Assembly: GCF_014695575.1 (NCBI RefSeq)
Contig: NZ_JACJOO010000014.1
Coordinates: forward strand, 1 to 34,788
Reading direction: 5' to 3'
Source: Leptolyngbya sp. FACHB-8
GTDB lineage: Bacteria; Cyanobacteriota; Cyanobacteriia; Elainellales; Elainellaceae
Length of the DNA: 34,788 nucleotides
Shown here piece by piece: positions 33,296 through 34,788 of the stretch. The position numbers and the translations under genes were made by a program. Within the stretch, counting starts at the first letter, position 1. The number at the start of each line of letters is the position of its first letter. Under the pieces are notes generated by a model. It was not told the DNA's origin. It worked only from the letters and a program-made list of their open reading frames with translations, and searched no databases.

Positions 33296-34267
33296 TTAAC
33301 ACACTCGTTTATGGAATGTGATGAAGCGGCGGAACTCTTCAAACCCAGCAGAGCGATACAAGCCTAGTGCACCGTTAGGATTATCTACATCAACGCCCAG
33401 CAAAGCACTATTCATACCCGCAGCGACCAGCCGGTGCAGACCTGCTAGTAGCATGGCGCGACCTAACCCCTGCCGACGAAAACCCCGACGCGTTCCCAGT
33501 AAATTGATCCAGCCTTCTTGTTGACCCGATCGCGCATTTTCCTGCATATCGATCTGGGCATAGCAGAACGCGGCCAGGGTACCGTCTGGAGAAACGGCAA
33601 CAAAATCCATCGAAGCATCATAGTTCGACATGCTGGTGTAGTAGCGATACTCCTCCAGAGTCATCGGATGGTGGTTCCAGTGGTCGATGAAGGACTGATT
33701 AAACATCTCCACCCAGGCTTCTGCATCCACTTCAGGGTCAACCTGTCGAATGTAAAATCCGTCAGGTAGCTGAGGTTCTGGAACAGGTTCGATGAGCGAT
33801 CGCCGCATTCGAAAGAAGTACCGTACCGGCGAACAGCCAAACTGCTCATACTGAGCGATGCGTTCAACAAATGTATCTCGGCAGCCCATTCGCAATTCAA
33901 CAGCTTGGGATGGCTCCGTGGAAAGCAGCCGCAATCGCTGTTCAGCCCATGCCAAAATATCGTTTTCTAGCCCTTGTCCTCGGGCATCGGGATGCACAAA
34001 GAAGTGCAAGTATCCTTCACGATTATTCGCAGAGATAGGCCGCCAGAGAGTCGCAACGGCTTGTAGGGTTTCATCGCGATCGCGCCATACCTGAAGATCC
34101 TGATCACGGTCAAAGCAGGGGTCGTTGAAATCCTCCTGAAGTTCACTAGCGGAAGTACCGCCATCCAGCTCATCAACAGTAGCGCAAAGGTTATAGAGGT
34201 CAGCGATCGCCTCCAATTCTGTATCGCTGCTAAGGGATTGGCGGCAGAAATTGCTCAAAGTCGCCAT
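33296..34267 (-). CDS. tandem-GNAT acetyltransferase
   Basis: A 323-residue protein with two GNAT folds, the arrangement of mycothiol synthase-like proteins. The N-terminal domain (about 10-155) holds HFFVHPDARGQGLENDILAWA. The C-terminal domain (about 170-323) holds the full acetyl-CoA loop RRGFRRQGLGRAMLLAGL and the ending VDVDNPNGALGLYRSAGFEEFRRFITFHKR. The second domain is probably catalytic. Cyanobacteria do not make mycothiol, so the substrate is unknown. GGGAGG five bases before the ATG at 34267 fixes the start; the frame extends 23 residues further without such support. Confidence 0.9.
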   Translation of the reverse strand: MATLSNFCRQSLSSDTELEAIADLYNLCATVDELDGGTSASELQEDFNDPCFDRDQDLQVWRDRDETLQAVATLWRPISANNREGYLHFFVHPDARGQGLENDILAWAEQRLRLLSTEPSQAVELRMGCRDTFVERIAQYEQFGCSPVRYFFRMRRSLIEPVPEPQLPDGFYIRQVDPEVDAEAWVEMFNQSFIDHWNHHPMTLEEYRYYTSMSNYDASMDFVAVSPDGTLAAFCYAQIDMQENARSGQQEGWINLLGTRRGFRRQGLGRAMLLAGLHRLVAAGMNSALLGVDVDNPNGALGLYRSAGFEEFRRFITFHKRVC

Positions 34268-34460
34268 GGTAGCCTCCCATCGGCTGTACACATTCACAGC
34301 GGAAATATATTGGATTTCCGACAATGTATTACACATACTACATTGAAATTAAATATCTGGCACTCACCCATTTGGGTACTTTCTTTTCCAAGAAATTTCA
34401 GAGGCGGTTTGAGAAGTTAATTTTTCGTACACGACGGGCACGAAATTCGAAATAAGATCC

Positions 34461-34493
34461 AGAAACCCGGTGTCTTTAAAACACCGGGTTTCT
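34461..34493. repeat. 13-bp-arm hairpin of AGAAACCCGG type
   Basis: AGAAACCCGGTGT (34461-34473) and its exact complement (34481-34493) enclose CTTTAAA. Confidence 0.6.
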
Positions 34494-34530
34494 AGAATCC
34501 AACAAATTAGCCCTACTGAACCACGCATAT

Positions 34531-34631
34531 CTAGTAGGCTGCGGCCTAAGTTCGCAACCTATGTTTTTGTGTGAGGTGCGAAGCACTCCACACAAAAACA
34601 TAGGTGATGGATTTCCGCCTCAGCATACTAG
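34531..34631. mobile_element. palindromic element with CTAGTA ends
   Basis: CTAGTAGGCTGCGGC at the left (34531 on) and the complement of CTAGTATGCTGAGGCGG at the right (to 34631) form imperfect terminal repeats. They enclose a 23-bp-arm hairpin (34557-34579 with 34583-34605, loop GAA, two mismatches). The overall plan is like families A to D. No flanking duplication is visible. Confidence 0.6.
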
Positions 34632-34711
34632 TGGGTCATCTGGCGTGAGTATTGCCATTTCAGGTGGAGCATTTCAGGCCACCAAGGACTGGGTTACAGC
34701 CCCAGACCCTC

Positions 34712-34788
34712 CTAATCGATGCTTAGGTCGTTTAGATCGCGCTCGTTGTCGTCGTGCCGCTCGCTTGCCACCCCACTCAAACGGTGTT
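34712..34788 (-). CDS. possible C-terminal end of a gene cut by the window edge
   Basis: On the minus strand, the frame entering from the right edge reads [20 protein letters not shown] and then LSID before a TAG at 34712-34714. The charged, acidic composition is protein-like and the stop is natural. Other frames in the same stretch are also open, including one on the plus strand. No family can be assigned. Confidence 0.3.
   Translation of the reverse strand, partial: HRLSGVASERHDDNERDLNDLSID

Larger units (their letters stand above)
34268..34711. other. gene-free right-hand region with three hairpins
   Basis: Contains a weak family H hairpin (AATTTTTCGT at 34419-34428 facing ACGAAATT at 34440-34447) and the two hairpins listed separately at 34461-34493 and 34557-34605. 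No gene is supported between the acetyltransferase start and 34711. Confidence 0.55.

Overview
The window comes from a cyanobacterium. The octamer GCGATCGC (HIP1) and its extended form GGCGATCGCC recur throughout. The gene set agrees: phylloquinone genes menC and menE, a Ycf19/YggT membrane protein, a precorrin methylase, and a ParA-like/coiled-coil pair resembling the carboxysome-positioning proteins McdA and McdB. A beta-cyanobacterium is my inference; genus cannot be read from this sequence. No rRNA, tRNA, CRISPR array or transposase gene was found.

Layout. (1) 1-6.2 kb is AT-richer and looks accessory: a PAS-GGDEF diguanylate cyclase, a GNAT acetyltransferase pseudogene with two in-frame stops and a frameshift, an LCM-type methyltransferase, a lipoprotein, an unrecognised 115-residue protein, and long gene-poor stretches. 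(2) 6.2-18 kb is mostly minus strand: yggT, menC-menE (overlapping), an SbmA/YddA-type ABC exporter, an alpha/beta hydrolase, the ParA-like/McdB-like pair (overlapping by one base), a DUF4864 protein and a GH116 glycosidase. A 29-codon membrane peptide lies on the plus strand at 9979. (3) 18.3-21 kb, plus strand: DUF2993, GerMN and DUF2288 proteins. (4) 21-24.1 kb, minus strand: a YdcF-like protein, a TonB-like protein with a PPAS repeat tract, and cobI. (5) 24.5-32.8 kb, plus strand: gamma-glutamyltransferase, a PPC/DUF296 protein, a glycolytic-type gap gene, and a four-gene sugar/compatible-solute ABC operon. (6) 33.3-34.3 kb: a tandem-GNAT acetyltransferase on the minus strand. Partial reading frames may touch both edges.

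The most striking layer is not coding. Almost every larger intergenic gap carries one or more long, nearly perfect palindromes with 2-4 nt loops. They fall into families. Family B (two 132-bp copies at 6610 and 18051) has 12-14 bp terminal inverted repeats, each copy is flanked by its own perfect 9-bp direct repeat, and each contains two hairpins. Family A (three copies of 123-124 bp at 6819, 20116 and 32996, plus a degraded one at 5372) has the same plan: a 19-bp outer inverted repeat enclosing two hairpins, with an 11-bp direct repeat around the third copy. Family C (4307-4394) has 12-bp inverted repeats and a 9-bp direct repeat. Families D and H and a tandem array of three 50-bp hairpin units add to this. 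These behave as non-autonomous mobile elements. Between copies, one hairpin is conserved while the other changes on both arms together. This palindrome system is the best candidate for something undescribed in the window.
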